Shown here: positions 36,064 to 44,854 of the stretch, piece after piece
Numbering within the stretch: position 1 is the first letter of the stretch
Layout: every line of letters begins with the position of its first letter
Notes under the pieces: generated by a model
The model's input: only the letters and a program-made list of their open reading frames with translations
Database searches by the model: none
What the model was told of the DNA's origin: nothing
Program-made: the position numbers and the translations under genes
NCBI RefSeq assembly: GCF_016008875.1
Contig: NZ_JADTQG010000005.1
Span: 62,001-126,000, forward strand
Direction of reading: 5' to 3'
Source: Ectopseudomonas mendocina
GTDB lineage: Bacteria; Pseudomonadota; Gammaproteobacteria; Pseudomonadales; Pseudomonadaceae
Length of the DNA: 64,000 nucleotides

Positions 36064-37023
36064 ATGGATCTGCTGCTGATACTGACCTATACGGCCATCT
36101 GCGTGGCTATCTTCAAGATCTTCAAGATCCCGCTGAACAAGTGGACGGTGCCCACCGCAGTACTCGGCGGAATCGTACTGATCGGTTCGCTGATATTCCT
36201 GATGAACTACAACCACCCCTATTCGGAGGTGTCGCGCAGCTACTTTGTCAGCACTCCGATAGTGCCGGCGGTGAGCGGCCAGGTGATCGAAGTGCCGGTG
36301 CGTGGTAACCAGTTGCTGGAAAAAGGCGACGTGATCTTCCGCCTCGACCCCACCCCCTTCGAGAATCGCGTGCGCTCCATCAGGGCCCAGTTGGTGTCGG
36401 CCAAGGGCGATCAGTTTCGTGCCGGCGAACTGGTCAAGCGCAACCTGGGCAACCGACGCGATTTGGACATCACCACGGCTCGCGTGGACGACCTGCAGGC
36501 GCAGCTCAATATCGCCCAGTTCGAACTGGATAACACGGTGGTCCGGGCGCCATCACGCGGTTACGTGACGCAAGTTGTGCTGCGCCCGGGTATCTACGCG
36601 GTGAAGATGCCGCTGCGGCCATCGGCGATTTTCATTCCTCAGGAGGAATATTTCTATGTGGCCTGGATGCGCCAGAACAGCCAGTTACGCCTGACCCTGG
36701 GCGATAACGCTGAAATTGCCTTGGACGGTCTGCCTGGCAAGGTTTTCCAGGCGCAGGTTAAGCAGGTGCAACCGGTGATAGCCGAGGGTCAGGTTCAGCC
36801 CGGCGGCAGCCTGGTAGGTGTGACCGGCGCCATGCCGGCCGGGCGCGTGCCGGTTGTGCTGGAGATTACCGACCCTGCCTTCGAACCTTACAAGGATCTC
36901 ATACCGGGCGGCGCCTACGGCCAGGCAGCGCTCTATTCAGAGCACTTTCCTCATGTGGCGATTCTGCGCAAGGTGCTCCTGCGGATGGCCGCATGGATGA
37001 ACTACATCTTCCCCTTCCACTGA
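36064..37023 (+). CDS. HlyD-family membrane-fusion protein (YiaV/YibH-like)
   Basis: A 319-residue periplasmic adaptor anchored by N-terminal hydrophobic segments (ILTYTAICVAIFKIF; VPTAVLGGIVLIGSLIFLMN). The biotinyl/lipoyl-like domain has TPIVPAVSGQVIEVPVRGNQ and VVRAPSRGYVTQVVL, separated by a short coiled coil (about residues 100-155). The beta-barrel follows at about 200-270. E. coli YiaV and YibH are the closest type. No export pump or outer-membrane channel is encoded nearby, which leaves its partner unknown. Confidence 0.9.
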   Translation: MDLLLILTYTAICVAIFKIFKIPLNKWTVPTAVLGGIVLIGSLIFLMNYNHPYSEVSRSYFVSTPIVPAVSGQVIEVPVRGNQLLEKGDVIFRLDPTPFENRVRSIRAQLVSAKGDQFRAGELVKRNLGNRRDLDITTARVDDLQAQLNIAQFELDNTVVRAPSRGYVTQVVLRPGIYAVKMPLRPSAIFIPQEEYFYVAWMRQNSQLRLTLGDNAEIALDGLPGKVFQAQVKQVQPVIAEGQVQPGGSLVGVTGAMPAGRVPVVLEITDPAFEPYKDLIPGGAYGQAALYSEHFPHVAILRKVLLRMAAWMNYIFPFH

Positions 37024-37086
37024 TCCCTTTCTGCAACCGGCGGCGCCCAGCGAAAGCATGACGCCGCGTCACACACAGGAGCCCAC

Positions 37087-37455
37087 ATGTTCGAGCCTGG
37101 CCACCTCAACCGTAAGAAACAACCAGGAATACCCGGCGTCCCGGACTTCGACATCGATGTTTATTACGACGTCCTCCGTGACCCCAAAGAAGGTGTTCTG
37201 CTGCATTTTCGCATGAGCGGCCATGTCAACGGCCGTAGCTTCACCGATGAGTTCAACATGCACCGCGATACCGCGTTCAACTTCGCCAGCCGCATCGCCA
37301 AAGCAGCTGCGAAACAGGGGCTGCCGGTGAATGCCAGCCCAATCATGCGCAGCCACAGCGAGTACGACGCAATGTTCGCGGATATCCGCAAGAAGTTGGA
37401 TATCCGCACCGGTGATCCGGTTAATTTTGACAATCTGGAAAAAGACGGCTTCTAG
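37087..37455 (+). CDS. DUF5064 family protein
   Basis: A 122-residue soluble protein starting MFEPGHLNRKKQPG, with YYDVLRDPKEGVLLHFRMSG and a central DEFNMHRDTAFNFASRIAKA. It resembles the Pseudomonas DUF5064 family, whose function is unknown. It lies between the HlyD-type gene (63-bp gap) and the antiporter (49-bp gap) in the same direction. ACACAGGAGCCCAC precedes the start codon. Confidence 0.75.
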   Translation: MFEPGHLNRKKQPGIPGVPDFDIDVYYDVLRDPKEGVLLHFRMSGHVNGRSFTDEFNMHRDTAFNFASRIAKAAAKQGLPVNASPIMRSHSEYDAMFADIRKKLDIRTGDPVNFDNLEKDGF

Positions 37456-37504
37456 CGTTTCGTCTGCGCCCACGTCCACTTATCTCAAGCGTGAGGAACG
37501 GATC

Positions 37505-38833
37505 ATGGCCGACGCAAGCAAGAAGATGGGCCTTGTAGGCCTGACCACCCTTGTGGCGGTCAACATGATGGGCTCAGGCATCATCATGCTGCCTTCGAGC
37601 ATGGCTCAGCTGGGTGCGATTTCGTTGCTGTCATGGGTAGTCACGGCGGTCGGCTCAATGGCGATCGCTTATGGCTTCGCACAGTGCGGCATTTATTGCC
37701 CGCGGCCCGGTGGCATGTCTGCCTACAGCGAGGAGGCGCACGGCAAGTCCGCCTTCTTCCTGTGCTCTTATCTGTACTTTCTCTCGCTGGTGATAGGCAA
37801 TGTGGCCATCGGCATTTCAGCCGTCGGCTATCTCACCCCCTTCTTTCCCTGGTTGGGCAGCGGCGCTGCAGCTCTGGTAGCAGGAACCATCGCACTCATC
37901 TGGCTGACGATACTGGCCAATCTTGGCGGCCCCAGCGTCACCGGGCGCCTCGGCGCAATAACAGTATGGGGCGTTATTATTCCCGTGGCGGGCCTGGGCC
38001 TGATCGGTTGGTTCTGGTTCGAGCCGAGCCTGTTCAAGGAAGCCTGGAACCCCAATGGCCTGCGCACCAGCGATGCCATCGCGCAAAGCATTCCGCTCAC
38101 CCTCTGGGCGTTTCTCGGTATGGAGTCGGCGGCGCAGAACTCCGATGCTGTGGAAAACCCCAAGCGCAACGTCCCACTCGCCTGCCTGCTCGGCACGCTT
38201 GGCGCCGCCGTGGTGTATGTGCTGTCTACCAGCGTGATTCAGGGAATCGTTCCCAATCCGCAACTGGCGAACTCCAGCGCCCCCTTCGCGCTGGTCTATG
38301 CGCAGATGTTCAACTACAGCGTAGGCAACATCATCATGGCCCTGGCGGTGATGGCCTGCCTGGGCTCGCTGCTGGGCTGGCAGTTCACCCTGGCACAGAC
38401 TGCCAAAGTCACCGCAGAACAGGGAATGTTTCCCAAGCTGTTCACCCGCGTCAGCGCCCGCAACGCTCCGCTCATCGGCCTGCTGTTCTGCGGTGTTCTG
38501 CAAACCTTGATCGCCTTATCGACCATCTCGCCGAATGCGAGTGCGCAGTTCAACAAACTCGTCGGCCTGGCTGCGGTAACCAACATCATCCCCTACATCA
38601 CCTCCCTGACCGGCCTGCTGGTGATCATGTACAAGGCCCAGGTCGAGCCGCGGATATTCCGCCGCAACGGCGTGATACTGCTGGTGGCCATGCTCTACTG
38701 CTTTTACGCCCTTTATGCCTCGGGTCTGGAGGCAGTGTTCGGCGCTGCCCTGGTGATGGTGGTGGGCTATCTGCTGTTCGGCGCCATTGCCAAACGCTTC
38801 GTCGGCGCGCTAGACAACCTCGGCCGGCCATAG
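37505..38833 (+). CDS. potE: APC-superfamily antiporter, PotE-like
   Basis: A 442-residue, twelve-segment amino-acid/polyamine antiporter. The first helix carries the signature VAVNMMGSGIIMLPSSMAQLG, and further family wording includes LTLWAFLGMESAAQNSDAVE and NPKRNVPLACLLGTLGAAVV. The best match in memory is the putrescine-ornithine antiporter PotE. ATG 37505 (MADASKKMGLVGL) has GAGGAACGGATC upstream. No ornithine decarboxylase gene is adjacent, so the substrate call is provisional. A periplasmic solute-binding gene follows after 11 bp. Confidence 0.85.
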   Translation: MADASKKMGLVGLTTLVAVNMMGSGIIMLPSSMAQLGAISLLSWVVTAVGSMAIAYGFAQCGIYCPRPGGMSAYSEEAHGKSAFFLCSYLYFLSLVIGNVAIGISAVGYLTPFFPWLGSGAAALVAGTIALIWLTILANLGGPSVTGRLGAITVWGVIIPVAGLGLIGWFWFEPSLFKEAWNPNGLRTSDAIAQSIPLTLWAFLGMESAAQNSDAVENPKRNVPLACLLGTLGAAVVYVLSTSVIQGIVPNPQLANSSAPFALVYAQMFNYSVGNIIMALAVMACLGSLLGWQFTLAQTAKVTAEQGMFPKLFTRVSARNAPLIGLLFCGVLQTLIALSTISPNASAQFNKLVGLAAVTNIIPYITSLTGLLVIMYKAQVEPRIFRRNGVILLVAMLYCFYALYASGLEAVFGAALVMVVGYLLFGAIAKRFVGALDNLGRP

Positions 38834-38844
38834 GAGCTTCCAGC

Positions 38845-39738
38845 ATGCCTATTCGATATCTGGTCCGGCTACTGTTTCTCTGCGCATGGCTGCCGATCGT
38901 CGCTAACTCCGCCACCCTGGAGCGCATCCGTGACAACGCCGAGTTCGTGCTCGGCTTCGTGCCAGGTGACCTGCCGTTCTCCGACGGTGACGCCAGGCAG
39001 GCCAACGGCTATGCCATCGATCTGTGCCAGCAGGTCGCCAGCCTGATCAGGGAACAACTGGCCATGCCCGAGTTGCAGGTGCGCTATGTGCCTCTGACCA
39101 CCACGGATATGCTCGATGCGGTGGCGGACGCCAGGGTCGACATTCTCTGCGCGCCCGTGGTGGAGAGTCTGGAACGTCGCCGCCGGGTCAGCTTTTCCCT
39201 GCCGATCTTCACTGCCGGCCTTGGGGTGGTCGTGCGGCAGGACGCTCCAGCGACCCTGATGCTGCCGCTCAAGGGCGAAACGGCTTACCGCGGTCCAACC
39301 TGGCGCGCCACCATCCATCAGGGCTTGAGCCGTCACAGCTTTGCCGTGATGAAGGGCACGGTGAGCGTTGACTGGGCGCAGACGCGCATTCGCCAACTCG
39401 GCCTGCAATCCAGGCTGCTCGAAGTAGACAGTAACCAGGAGGGTGTCGAGCAGGTCGTCACTCGACAGATTGATGCGTTCTTTGCAGATCGCCTGGTGCT
39501 GCTCAACTATCAGGCGCAACATCCGCAAGGCGCTCAGCTATGGGTCCCGGAGCGACTGTTCGCAGTGGAATCGGTGGCCATGCCGCTAGCACGCGATGAC
39601 GAGGACTTCCGCCTGCTGGTCGATACCGCGCTGAGCCGCCTGAACCGCTCCGAGGATGGCGAAGCTCTTTACCGCCGCTATTTCGGCGATCTCAGCGAGC
39701 AAAGCCGAATGATGTTGCGGCTCAACTCACGTCCCTGA
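38845..39738 (+). CDS. Periplasmic solute-binding protein, family 3
   Basis: A 297-residue periplasmic protein with signal peptide (MPIRYLVRLLFLCAWLPIVA) and a family 3 amino-acid-binding fold: LGFVPGDLPFSDGD, GYAIDLCQQVASLI, DILCAPVVESLERRRRVSFS, FAVMKGTVS and IDAFFADRLVLLNY. No ABC permease or ATPase gene is adjacent. It may therefore serve a distant transporter, or act as a sensor or feeder for the antiporter upstream, with which it is nearly contiguous (11 bp). Confidence 0.87.
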   Translation: MPIRYLVRLLFLCAWLPIVANSATLERIRDNAEFVLGFVPGDLPFSDGDARQANGYAIDLCQQVASLIREQLAMPELQVRYVPLTTTDMLDAVADARVDILCAPVVESLERRRRVSFSLPIFTAGLGVVVRQDAPATLMLPLKGETAYRGPTWRATIHQGLSRHSFAVMKGTVSVDWAQTRIRQLGLQSRLLEVDSNQEGVEQVVTRQIDAFFADRLVLLNYQAQHPQGAQLWVPERLFAVESVAMPLARDDEDFRLLVDTALSRLNRSEDGEALYRRYFGDLSEQSRMMLRLNSRP

Positions 39739-39746
39739 GCTGAATA

Positions 39747-40103
39747 TCAGGCCGAAGCCGCCAGGCTGTGAAAGCTGAAGTAGTAACGCAGGGCGTCGAT
39801 CAGCTCGACGTAGTCCGCGGGTGGTGCGACCAAAGCGAAGCCGGAATCGTAGACACCGGGGTTGACGTCTTCGCGGCACCACTGGCAGTTGGCGGAAAAG
39901 TCGATGAAGTGAAGGCCATGCTGGCCGGGAATCTTCAGGCGCATGTCGAAACGCGCGCCCACCAGCATCGGCAACTGACTGATCAGCATCAGGCCGTCGA
40001 GGGAGACATTGCCGATGGAGCCCATCGGTTTGTCGGTAATGCGGTTGAACACCTTCAGGTAGTAGGGCAACTGATGGCGTTCGATTCGGCGCTGGCTACG
40101 CAT
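39747..40103 (-). CDS. PilZ-domain protein
   Basis: A 118-residue single PilZ domain. The c-di-GMP motifs are present: RRIER near residue 4 and NVSLDG near residue 32. This is the minimal form, with no attached output domain, so it probably acts by binding a partner when c-di-GMP is bound. It converges on the solute-binding gene with an 8-bp gap. A SadC-like diguanylate cyclase is encoded 5 kb away, but no direct link is shown. Confidence 0.85.
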   Translation of the reverse strand: MRSQRRIERHQLPYYLKVFNRITDKPMGSIGNVSLDGLMLISQLPMLVGARFDMRLKIPGQHGLHFIDFSANCQWCREDVNPGVYDSGFALVAPPADYVELIDALRYYFSFHSLAASA

Positions 40104-40162
40104 GCTGGCATATCGCTACAAGGGGCCTTGAGTATGGCCCTACTGCGGCCATGAAACCACCC

Positions 40163-40585
40163 TCAAGTACAGCGTTGGGCTATCCGCTCGCGCAGCTGGC
40201 GACGAGCGGTGTCTGTTTCTACATCACTGTAGTAGATGCGCTCGCCATTGGCGCCTTCACGGTAAAAGCGATAACCCTCCGGCATCTGCTCCAGTCGCCG
40301 GCGTAGCTCACGGCATTCACCGGCTCGTTCCTCGCGCTGCGCGGTTGCCGTGGCCGCTGCCTGCTGCTGCTCCTCACGGCGGGCGTCGTAGAAGCGCTGC
40401 GTGCGCGCCTCGCGCTCGCGGGTATGGGCGTCGCGCTCGACCACCTGCGGCTTCACCTCTACGGTCTCGGCCCCTGCCACCGGGCGCTGAGCGAAATGCA
40501 CCCGGCCCTGCTCGTCCGTCCAGCGATAGATCTCGGCCGTCGCCAGCGTTGGCAGGACCACGGCGATCAGCAATAGGTGACGCAT
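40163..40585 (-). CDS. DUF4124 periplasmic protein
   Basis: A 140-residue exported protein with a short signal peptide (MRHLLLIAVVLPTLATA) followed by the DUF4124 hallmark EIYRWTDEQGRVHFAQRP. A charged, coiled-coil-like middle (REREARTQRFYDARREEQQQ) and a tail with YRFYREGANGERIYYSD complete it. The family is widespread in Pseudomonas and its function is unknown. GGAGGATAAAC precedes the start. Confidence 0.85.
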   Translation of the reverse strand: MRHLLLIAVVLPTLATAEIYRWTDEQGRVHFAQRPVAGAETVEVKPQVVERDAHTREREARTQRFYDARREEQQQAAATATAQREERAGECRELRRRLEQMPEGYRFYREGANGERIYYSDVETDTARRQLRERIAQRCT

Positions 40586-40659
40586 GTTTATCCTCCATGA
40601 AGGCCATGCGCCAGCTTATACCGCGCTGCGGCGCCGAGAAATGCCAGGCGACCGAAGGT

Positions 40660-41034
40660 TCAGAGTGCTGCTGGGCTGGCCTTGGCCGCAGTTGCCGGGC
40701 GGTGATGGCCCAATTGCTCCAGGGTTTGCAGGCGGGCACGGGCGCGGTAGGCGTATTCGCTGGCCGGGTAGCGCGCGATGATGAACTGATAGGTCTGCGC
40801 TGCGTCGACGAAAAGACTTTCACGTTCCAGGCACTGGCCACGCAACAGTGAAATCTCCGGCTGCAGGTAGCTGCGCGAACGGCTCTTGCGCTCGGCCTGC
40901 GAAAGCTCCAGCGCGACCCGGGCGCAATCGCCTTCGTTGTAGGCGCGATAGGCGTTGTTCAGATGATGGTCGAGCGAGACGCGGGTGCAACCCGTGGCTG
41001 CCAGGGCCACGGCCAGAATGATCAGGGTACGCAT
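40660..41034 (-). CDS. Small TPR-like lipoprotein
   Basis: A 124-residue lipoprotein: the signal and lipobox are MRTLIILAVALAATGC, the modified cysteine at residue 16. The mature part consists of paired helices with tetratricopeptide character (NAYRAYNEGDCARVALELSQ; FVDAAQTYQFIIARYPASEY). Conserved cysteines in GDCARV and RGQCLE may form a disulfide. ATG 41034 was chosen for its signal peptide and the GGAGGACTTGCC upstream. It probably serves as an envelope scaffold, with no specific function known. Confidence 0.8.
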   Translation of the reverse strand: MRTLIILAVALAATGCTRVSLDHHLNNAYRAYNEGDCARVALELSQAERKSRSRSYLQPEISLLRGQCLERESLFVDAAQTYQFIIARYPASEYAYRARARLQTLEQLGHHRPATAAKASPAAL

Positions 41035-41182
41035 GGGCAAGTCCTCCAGTGAGCAGTGTATCGACAGCGCAGGGAAAAACTGAACAGCGACGAACCTCCG
41101 ATGGGTTTTGCCCGTAGCACCTTGGCGCTGAACGGCGCGCTGACCAGCGCCGTGCCGCATCGGCCGTCGAAACAGCGCGCCA

Positions 41183-41501
41183 CTGCCACATCTGCGGCTC
41201 GACGCCGAGGTAGCGCAGGCATATGACGACTACGTGAATCAGCGCAGTCGTGAGCACCGCGTAGCTTTCGACAAGTGTTGATTGCCCATTATGTCCTCAA
41301 TCGGGCGCAGGCCCACCTGCCGGACGGATTTGCCGAGAAAATGGTCCGGCATTTCGTGCGTGAGCACAATATCGGCCTGCTGGAGATGGGCGCATCGCCC
41401 GCGGCCATCTGGACAGCCTGTTGATCGATCACACCGCGCAGCGGGTGCTGGAACGCCTGAAGTGCGATCCGCTGGTGATCAAGCCGGACGGCAAAGGGTA
41501 G
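41183..41501 (+). pseudogene. Decayed universal stress protein gene (PA4328-like position)
   Basis: Three pieces in shifting frames still read as one UspA-type protein. The first is LPHLRLDAEVAQAYDDYVNQ and onward to a stop near 41279. The second is HLPDGFAEKMVRHFVREHNI ending in GLLEMGASP. The third, in another frame, is RGHLDSLLIDHTAQRVLERL ending KCDPLVIKPDGKG at 41501. The last piece is the typical Usp nucleotide-site C-terminus. At least two frameshifts and loss of the 5' half make it non-functional. In P. aeruginosa, as I recall, an intact Usp-family gene occupies this place beside pykA. The 41035-41182 stretch before it shows nothing else. Confidence 0.7.
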
Positions 41502-41572
41502 TGCACAGGAACAATGACTACAGCTGAACGTCGTAGTAGCCTCCCTGACATCGATCACTAGGGAGTTCGTGC

Positions 41573-43024
41573 ATGACCTTTCGCCGCACCAAAATCGTCG
41601 CCACCCTGGGCCCGGCCAGCAGCTCGCCGGAAGTGCTGGAGCAACTGATCCTCGCCGGTCTCGACGTGGCCCGTCTGAACTTCTCCCACGGCACGCCGGA
41701 CGACCACAAGGCGCGCGCCGCCCTGGTCCGCGAACTGGCCACCAAGCACGGCCGCCATGTCGCCCTGCTCGGCGACCTGCAAGGCCCGAAAATCCGCATC
41801 GCCAAATTCGAGAACAAGCGTATCGAGCTCAAGGATGGCGACCTGTTCCGCCTCTCCTCCAGCCACTCGCGCACGGCCGGTACCCAGGAAGTGGTCGGCA
41901 TCGACTACCCGGCGCTGATTCAGGACTGCGATGTCGGCGACGAACTGCTGCTGGACGACGGCCGCGTGGTCATGCGTGTCGAGCTCAAGGGCGCCGACGA
42001 ACTGCACTGCCGCGTGGTGATCGGCGGCCCGCTGTCGGACAACAAGGGCATCAACCGCCGTGGCGGTGGCCTGACCGCCCCGGCGCTGACCGACAAGGAC
42101 AAGGCCGACATCAAGGTCGCTGCCGAGATGGATTTGGACTACCTGGCCGTCTCCTTCCCGCGCGATGCCGCGGACATGGACTATGCCCGTCGCCTGCTCA
42201 CCGAGGCCGGCGGCACTGCCTGGCTGGTGGCCAAGATCGAACGCGCCGAAGCCGTGGCCGATGACGACGCCCTCGACGGCCTGATCCGCGCCAGTGACGC
42301 GGTGATGGTGGCGCGTGGCGACCTGGCCGTGGAAATCGGCGATGCCGAGCTGGTCGGCATCCAGAAGAAGATCATCGCTCACGCCCGTCGCCTGAACAAA
42401 GCGGTGATCACCGCCACGCAGATGATGGAATCGATGATCCACAGCCCGATGCCGACCCGCGCCGAAGTCTCCGACGTGGCCAACGCTGCGCTGGATTACA
42501 CCGACGCGGTGATGCTGTCGGCCGAGAGCGCCGCCGGCGAATACCCGGTCGAAGCCGTGCAGGCCATGGCCCGCGTGTGCCTGGGCGCCGAGAAGCACCC
42601 TACCAGTCAGAAATCCAGCCACCGCATCGGCCGCCAATTTGAGCGTTGCGACGAGAGCGTGGCCCTGGCGACCATGTACACCGCCAACCACTTCCCGGGC
42701 GTCAAGGCCATCATCAGCCTGACCGAGAGTGGCTATAGCCCGCTGATCATGTCGCGTATCCGCTCGTCGATCCCGATCTTCGCCTTCACTCCGCATCGCG
42801 AAGCCCAGGCCCGCGTGGCGCTGTTCCGTGGCGTATACACCGTGCCGTTCGACCCGGCCTCGCTGCCGGCGAACAAGGTCAGCCAGGCGGCGGTGGACGA
42901 GTTGCTCAAGCGCGGTGTAGTGGAGCCGGGCGACTGGGTCATCCTGACCAAGGGCGACAGCTACCACGGCACCGGCGGCACCAACACCATGAAGATCCTC
43001 CACGTCGGCGATCAGATGGTGTAA
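41573..43024 (+). CDS. pykA: Pyruvate kinase
   Basis: A 483-residue pyruvate kinase, PykA-type, converting phosphoenolpyruvate and ADP to pyruvate and ATP. Landmarks are RRTKIVATLGPASSSPEVLE at the start, the substrate-site ARLNFSHGTPDDH, LGDLQGPKIRIAKF, the catalytic lysine/magnesium region WLVAKIERAEAV, and ITATQMMESMIHSPMPTRAE. The C-terminal allosteric domain is complete. The gene has its own terminator and, in this genus, heads the block pykA, enoyl-CoA hydratase, ferredoxin reductase, sadC, fumarase. Confidence 0.95.
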   Translation: MTFRRTKIVATLGPASSSPEVLEQLILAGLDVARLNFSHGTPDDHKARAALVRELATKHGRHVALLGDLQGPKIRIAKFENKRIELKDGDLFRLSSSHSRTAGTQEVVGIDYPALIQDCDVGDELLLDDGRVVMRVELKGADELHCRVVIGGPLSDNKGINRRGGGLTAPALTDKDKADIKVAAEMDLDYLAVSFPRDAADMDYARRLLTEAGGTAWLVAKIERAEAVADDDALDGLIRASDAVMVARGDLAVEIGDAELVGIQKKIIAHARRLNKAVITATQMMESMIHSPMPTRAEVSDVANAALDYTDAVMLSAESAAGEYPVEAVQAMARVCLGAEKHPTSQKSSHRIGRQFERCDESVALATMYTANHFPGVKAIISLTESGYSPLIMSRIRSSIPIFAFTPHREAQARVALFRGVYTVPFDPASLPANKVSQAAVDELLKRGVVEPGDWVILTKGDSYHGTGGTNTMKILHVGDQMV

Positions 43025-43043
43025 GCCACCCGTGGACGCACAA

Positions 43044-43072
43044 GGCCGCTCGACGAGCGGCCTTTTGTTTTG
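43044..43072 (+). terminator. Intrinsic terminator of pykA
   Basis: GGCCGCTCG faces CGAGCGGCC around a very short loop and is followed by TTTTGTTTTG, 20 bp after the pykA stop. It is a classical Rho-independent terminator. Confidence 0.9.
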
Positions 43073-43086
43073 TGGGCGGGCGCAGC

Positions 43087-43860
43087 CTATGCGAAGCGAG
43101 AGAAATCCGGCTTTCTACGCTGCATGAATGCCGTCAGCGCCTCGATGGCCTCAGGCGAACGCAGGCGCTGGCCAAAAAGAGCGCCCTCCTCCTCGATCAC
43201 CTTGCGCAACTCCTCGCGCCCCGGCGCACGCATCAGGCGTTTGCTGTCGGCAACTGCCGATGGCGCCAGTTCGAGAAAACGTTGCGCCATCTCACGGGCC
43301 TTGCTCAAGGTCGCCGCACCATCATCGATTGCCTGATTGGCGATGCCCCAGGCAGCCGCCTGCTCCCCTGTGAATGACTGACCGAGCAACAGCAGCTCGG
43401 CAGCACGCGCGTGCCCCAGCAAACGCGGCAAAATCAGACTGGAGCCGTATTCAGGGCACAGCCCCAGGTTGACGAAAGGCATCTTCAGCTGTGCATCGCG
43501 GGCGACATAGACCAGATCGCAATGCAGAAGCAAGGTGGTGCCGATGCCCACCGCCGGGCCGGCCACGGCGGCGACCACCGGCTTGCTGAAGTCGAACAGC
43601 GCGCGCATGAACTGAAACACTTCACTGTTCAGCCCGGTCGGCGGGGCCTGGATGAAGTCGGCGACATCGTTGCCGCTGGTGAAGCAGTCCTCGCCACCGG
43701 TCAGCAGCACCACGCGCACACTCGTATCGCGCTCGGCATCGTCCAGCACCTCGGCCATGCCGGCGTACATGGCGCGGGTCAGCGCATTCTTCTTGTCCGG
43801 GCGATGCATGCGCAGGGTCAACAGACCGCCGTCGCGTTGGATATGCAGCTGTTCGCTCAT
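43087..43860 (-). CDS. Enoyl-CoA hydratase/isomerase family protein
   Basis: A 257-residue crotonase-fold protein. The oxyanion-hole segments are FTSGNDVADF and VAGPAVGIGTTLLLHCDLVY. One catalytic glutamate region is visible (NLGLCPEYGSSLILPRLLG), where the acid is displaced from the usual place, so isomerase or hydratase specificity is uncertain. ATG 43860 (MSEQLHIQRDGGLLTLRMHR) is the normal start; a longer reading overlaps the ferredoxin reductase. It lies 55 bp downstream of that reductase on the same strand. Confidence 0.88.
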   Translation of the reverse strand: MSEQLHIQRDGGLLTLRMHRPDKKNALTRAMYAGMAEVLDDAERDTSVRVVLLTGGEDCFTSGNDVADFIQAPPTGLNSEVFQFMRALFDFSKPVVAAVAGPAVGIGTTLLLHCDLVYVARDAQLKMPFVNLGLCPEYGSSLILPRLLGHARAAELLLLGQSFTGEQAAAWGIANQAIDDGAATLSKAREMAQRFLELAPSAVADSKRLMRAPGREELRKVIEEEGALFGQRLRSPEAIEALTAFMQRRKPDFSRFA

Positions 43861-43915
43861 GCCTGGGCTCCAATGGCGCGTCGCATGCACCGCCATCGAG
43901 CCTGACCGGCACAGC

Positions 43916-44854
43916 CTACGCGCGGGTGAGAAAGACGTCGGCGAGCATCTGACTGCGCGGCAAACCGCCCATGTAGAGGCGCCGCGCGAAGCTGTCGACC
44001 GCCTTCGGATGGCCGCAGAGTAAGGCGAGGGTCTGCCGTGAAACAAGGCGCAGTTCGGCCAAAGCAGCCGGCAACTGCGCCGCCGTCACCAGCTCCACCT
44101 GCAAGTTGGCATGCTGCCCCGCCAGCGCCTGAAGCTCGCTGGCCAGATAATGCTCCGCCGAGTCATGCGCCACGTGCAGCAGGCGAACGGCACCCCGATG
44201 CTTCTGACGCAACGCCTCGCGCAACACACCGTACAGCGGCGCCAGTCCGGTACCAGCGGCCAGCAGCCAAAGCGGGCGCGCCTGCCAGTCAGGGTCGTAA
44301 TGCAACGCGCCGCCACGCAACTCACCGAGACGCAGCCCATCGCCGACCCGCAGGCGCCGCGCTGCATCACAGAAGGCCCCCGGCTTGCGGCAATCGATAT
44401 GGAACTCCAGCCAGTCGTCTTCGCCCGGCACGCTGGCCAGTGAATAAGGCCGGGCGACGCCCTCTTCGCTCCACAGCAACAAATGCTGGCCGGGGCGATA
44501 GCGCAGCGGCCGCGCCGGCTGCAAGCGCAGGCGCAAGACCTGTGGGCTGGGCCAGTCAAGAGCAACCACTTTCGCGGCCAGGCCATCGCGCTGTGGGTCG
44601 AACGGCTCGATTTGCAGATCGCCTACGATCTGGCACTGGCAGGCCAAGCGCCAGCCCTCGGCACGCTTGTCGGCCGCCAGCGCTTCGGGCTGAAGGTCCA
44701 GCGGCTCGCCGTCCACGCAACGTATCAGGCAGGCGTGACAACTGCCGGCACGACAGCTGTAGGGCACGGTCACAGCGCCCGCGAGCAGTGCATCGAGCAA
44801 GTTGGTTCGTTGGGCGACCTGCAATAGCTGGCCACCGACACGCAGTTCAGGCAC
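43916..44854 (-). CDS. 2Fe-2S ferredoxin / FAD oxidoreductase
   Basis: A 312-residue electron-transfer protein with an N-terminal plant-type ferredoxin (cysteines in VPYSCRAGSCHACLIRC and LACQC) and a C-terminal FAD/NAD(P)H reductase (ARPYSLASVP for FAD, LLAAGTGLAPLYGVLR for the nucleotide). The start was set at GTG 44854 because GGGAG lies exactly seven bases upstream; GTG 44860 and ATG 44875 are alternatives. With this start it overlaps the sadC stop by 8 bp, suggesting coupled translation of a cyclase and a reductase. The acceptor is unknown. Confidence 0.87.
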   Translation of the reverse strand: MPELRVGGQLLQVAQRTNLLDALLAGAVTVPYSCRAGSCHACLIRCVDGEPLDLQPEALAADKRAEGWRLACQCQIVGDLQIEPFDPQRDGLAAKVVALDWPSPQVLRLRLQPARPLRYRPGQHLLLWSEEGVARPYSLASVPGEDDWLEFHIDCRKPGAFCDAARRLRVGDGLRLGELRGGALHYDPDWQARPLWLLAAGTGLAPLYGVLREALRQKHRGAVRLLHVAHDSAEHYLASELQALAGQHANLQVELVTAAQLPAALAELRLVSRQTLALLCGHPKAVDSFARRLYMGGLPRSQMLADVFLTRA

